NCBI RefSeq assembly: GCF_003952385.1
Contig: NZ_CP034444.1
Span: forward strand, 4,973,001 to 5,037,000
Source of the DNA: Mesorhizobium sp. M1D.F.Ca.ET.043.01.1.1
Lineage (GTDB): Bacteria > Pseudomonadota > Alphaproteobacteria > Rhizobiales > Rhizobiaceae
DNA length: 64,000 nt
Direction of reading: 5' to 3'
The position numbers and the translations under genes were made by a program. This document shows positions 64,000 to 64,000 of the stretch, one piece after another. The notes below the pieces were generated by a model. It saw nothing but the letters and a program-made list of their open reading frames with translations. It made no database searches and was not told the origin of the DNA. Positions within the stretch are counted from its first letter, which is position 1. Each line of letters begins with the position of its first letter.

Positions 64000-64000
64000 C

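Overview
The window is GC-rich, densely packed chromosomal DNA of an alphaproteobacterium, most likely Hyphomicrobiales and probably Mesorhizobium or a close relative. Pointers are a heterotetrameric sarcosine oxidase operon, a DUF992 protein, a TIGR02281-type aspartic protease, a Lys/Arg-rich extended S21, a ubiE-ubiB-coaBC block, multi-domain adenylate cyclases and many intergenic palindromic repeats. I see no phage, insertion sequence, CRISPR array or origin, and one tRNA gene. The genus is inference.

Layout. 1-7.4 kb: the 3' part of a class III cyclase, an RND efflux pump (permease and adaptor) and a cyclase with TolB-like and TPR regions. 7.8-9.5 kb: tRNA-Ser(GGA) and two small membrane proteins. 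9.7-20.3 kb: nucleoside uptake and salvage, with a BMP-type binding protein, an ATPase and two permeases, cytidine deaminase, purine nucleoside phosphorylase and thymidine phosphorylase on the plus strand, and uracil phosphoribosyltransferase and adenosine deaminase on the minus strand. Two unrelated minus-strand genes (one is slyX) split the binding protein from the rest of the transporter. 20.5-24.4 kb: ubiE, ubiB and coaBC, the last with an N-terminal ribbon-helix-helix domain. 24.4-29.5 kb: MFS exporter, DUF992 protein, TPR lipoprotein, rpsU, SET-domain protein, SDR. 29.8-35.3 kb: soxB-orf-soxD-soxA-soxG. 35.4-36.2 kb: a small acidic/basic protein gene bracketed by inverted copies of a 105-bp element, and a small secreted protein.

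36.3-42.7 kb: a TetR regulator and a two-directional acyl-CoA catabolic cluster (SDR, APH-like kinase, MaoC hydratase, SDR; divergently acyl-CoA dehydrogenase and MDR reductase). It resembles an unfused ACAD10/ACAD11 system. 42.7-54.5 kb: an RpiR regulator divergent from an N-formylglutamate-amidohydrolase-like enzyme, an APC permease, a gamma-glutamyl-amine synthetase-like glutamine synthetase, an aldehyde dehydrogenase, an iron alcohol dehydrogenase and a complete polyamine-type ABC importer. These fit a gamma-glutamylation route for an amino alcohol or amine. 54.8-58.3 kb: a Na+/H+ antiporter, an EEP-family hydrolase and a DMT transporter. 58.3-64.0 kb (minus strand): a sugar-type ABC permease (cut by the window edge) and ATPase, two GMC oxidoreductases around an SDR, and a Dabb protein.

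At least four families of palindromic repeats abut genes, and at five genes the stop codon lies inside or at the edge of a repeat. The 105-bp double-hairpin element occurs in three copies of identical length, each ending in CTAG or TTAG.
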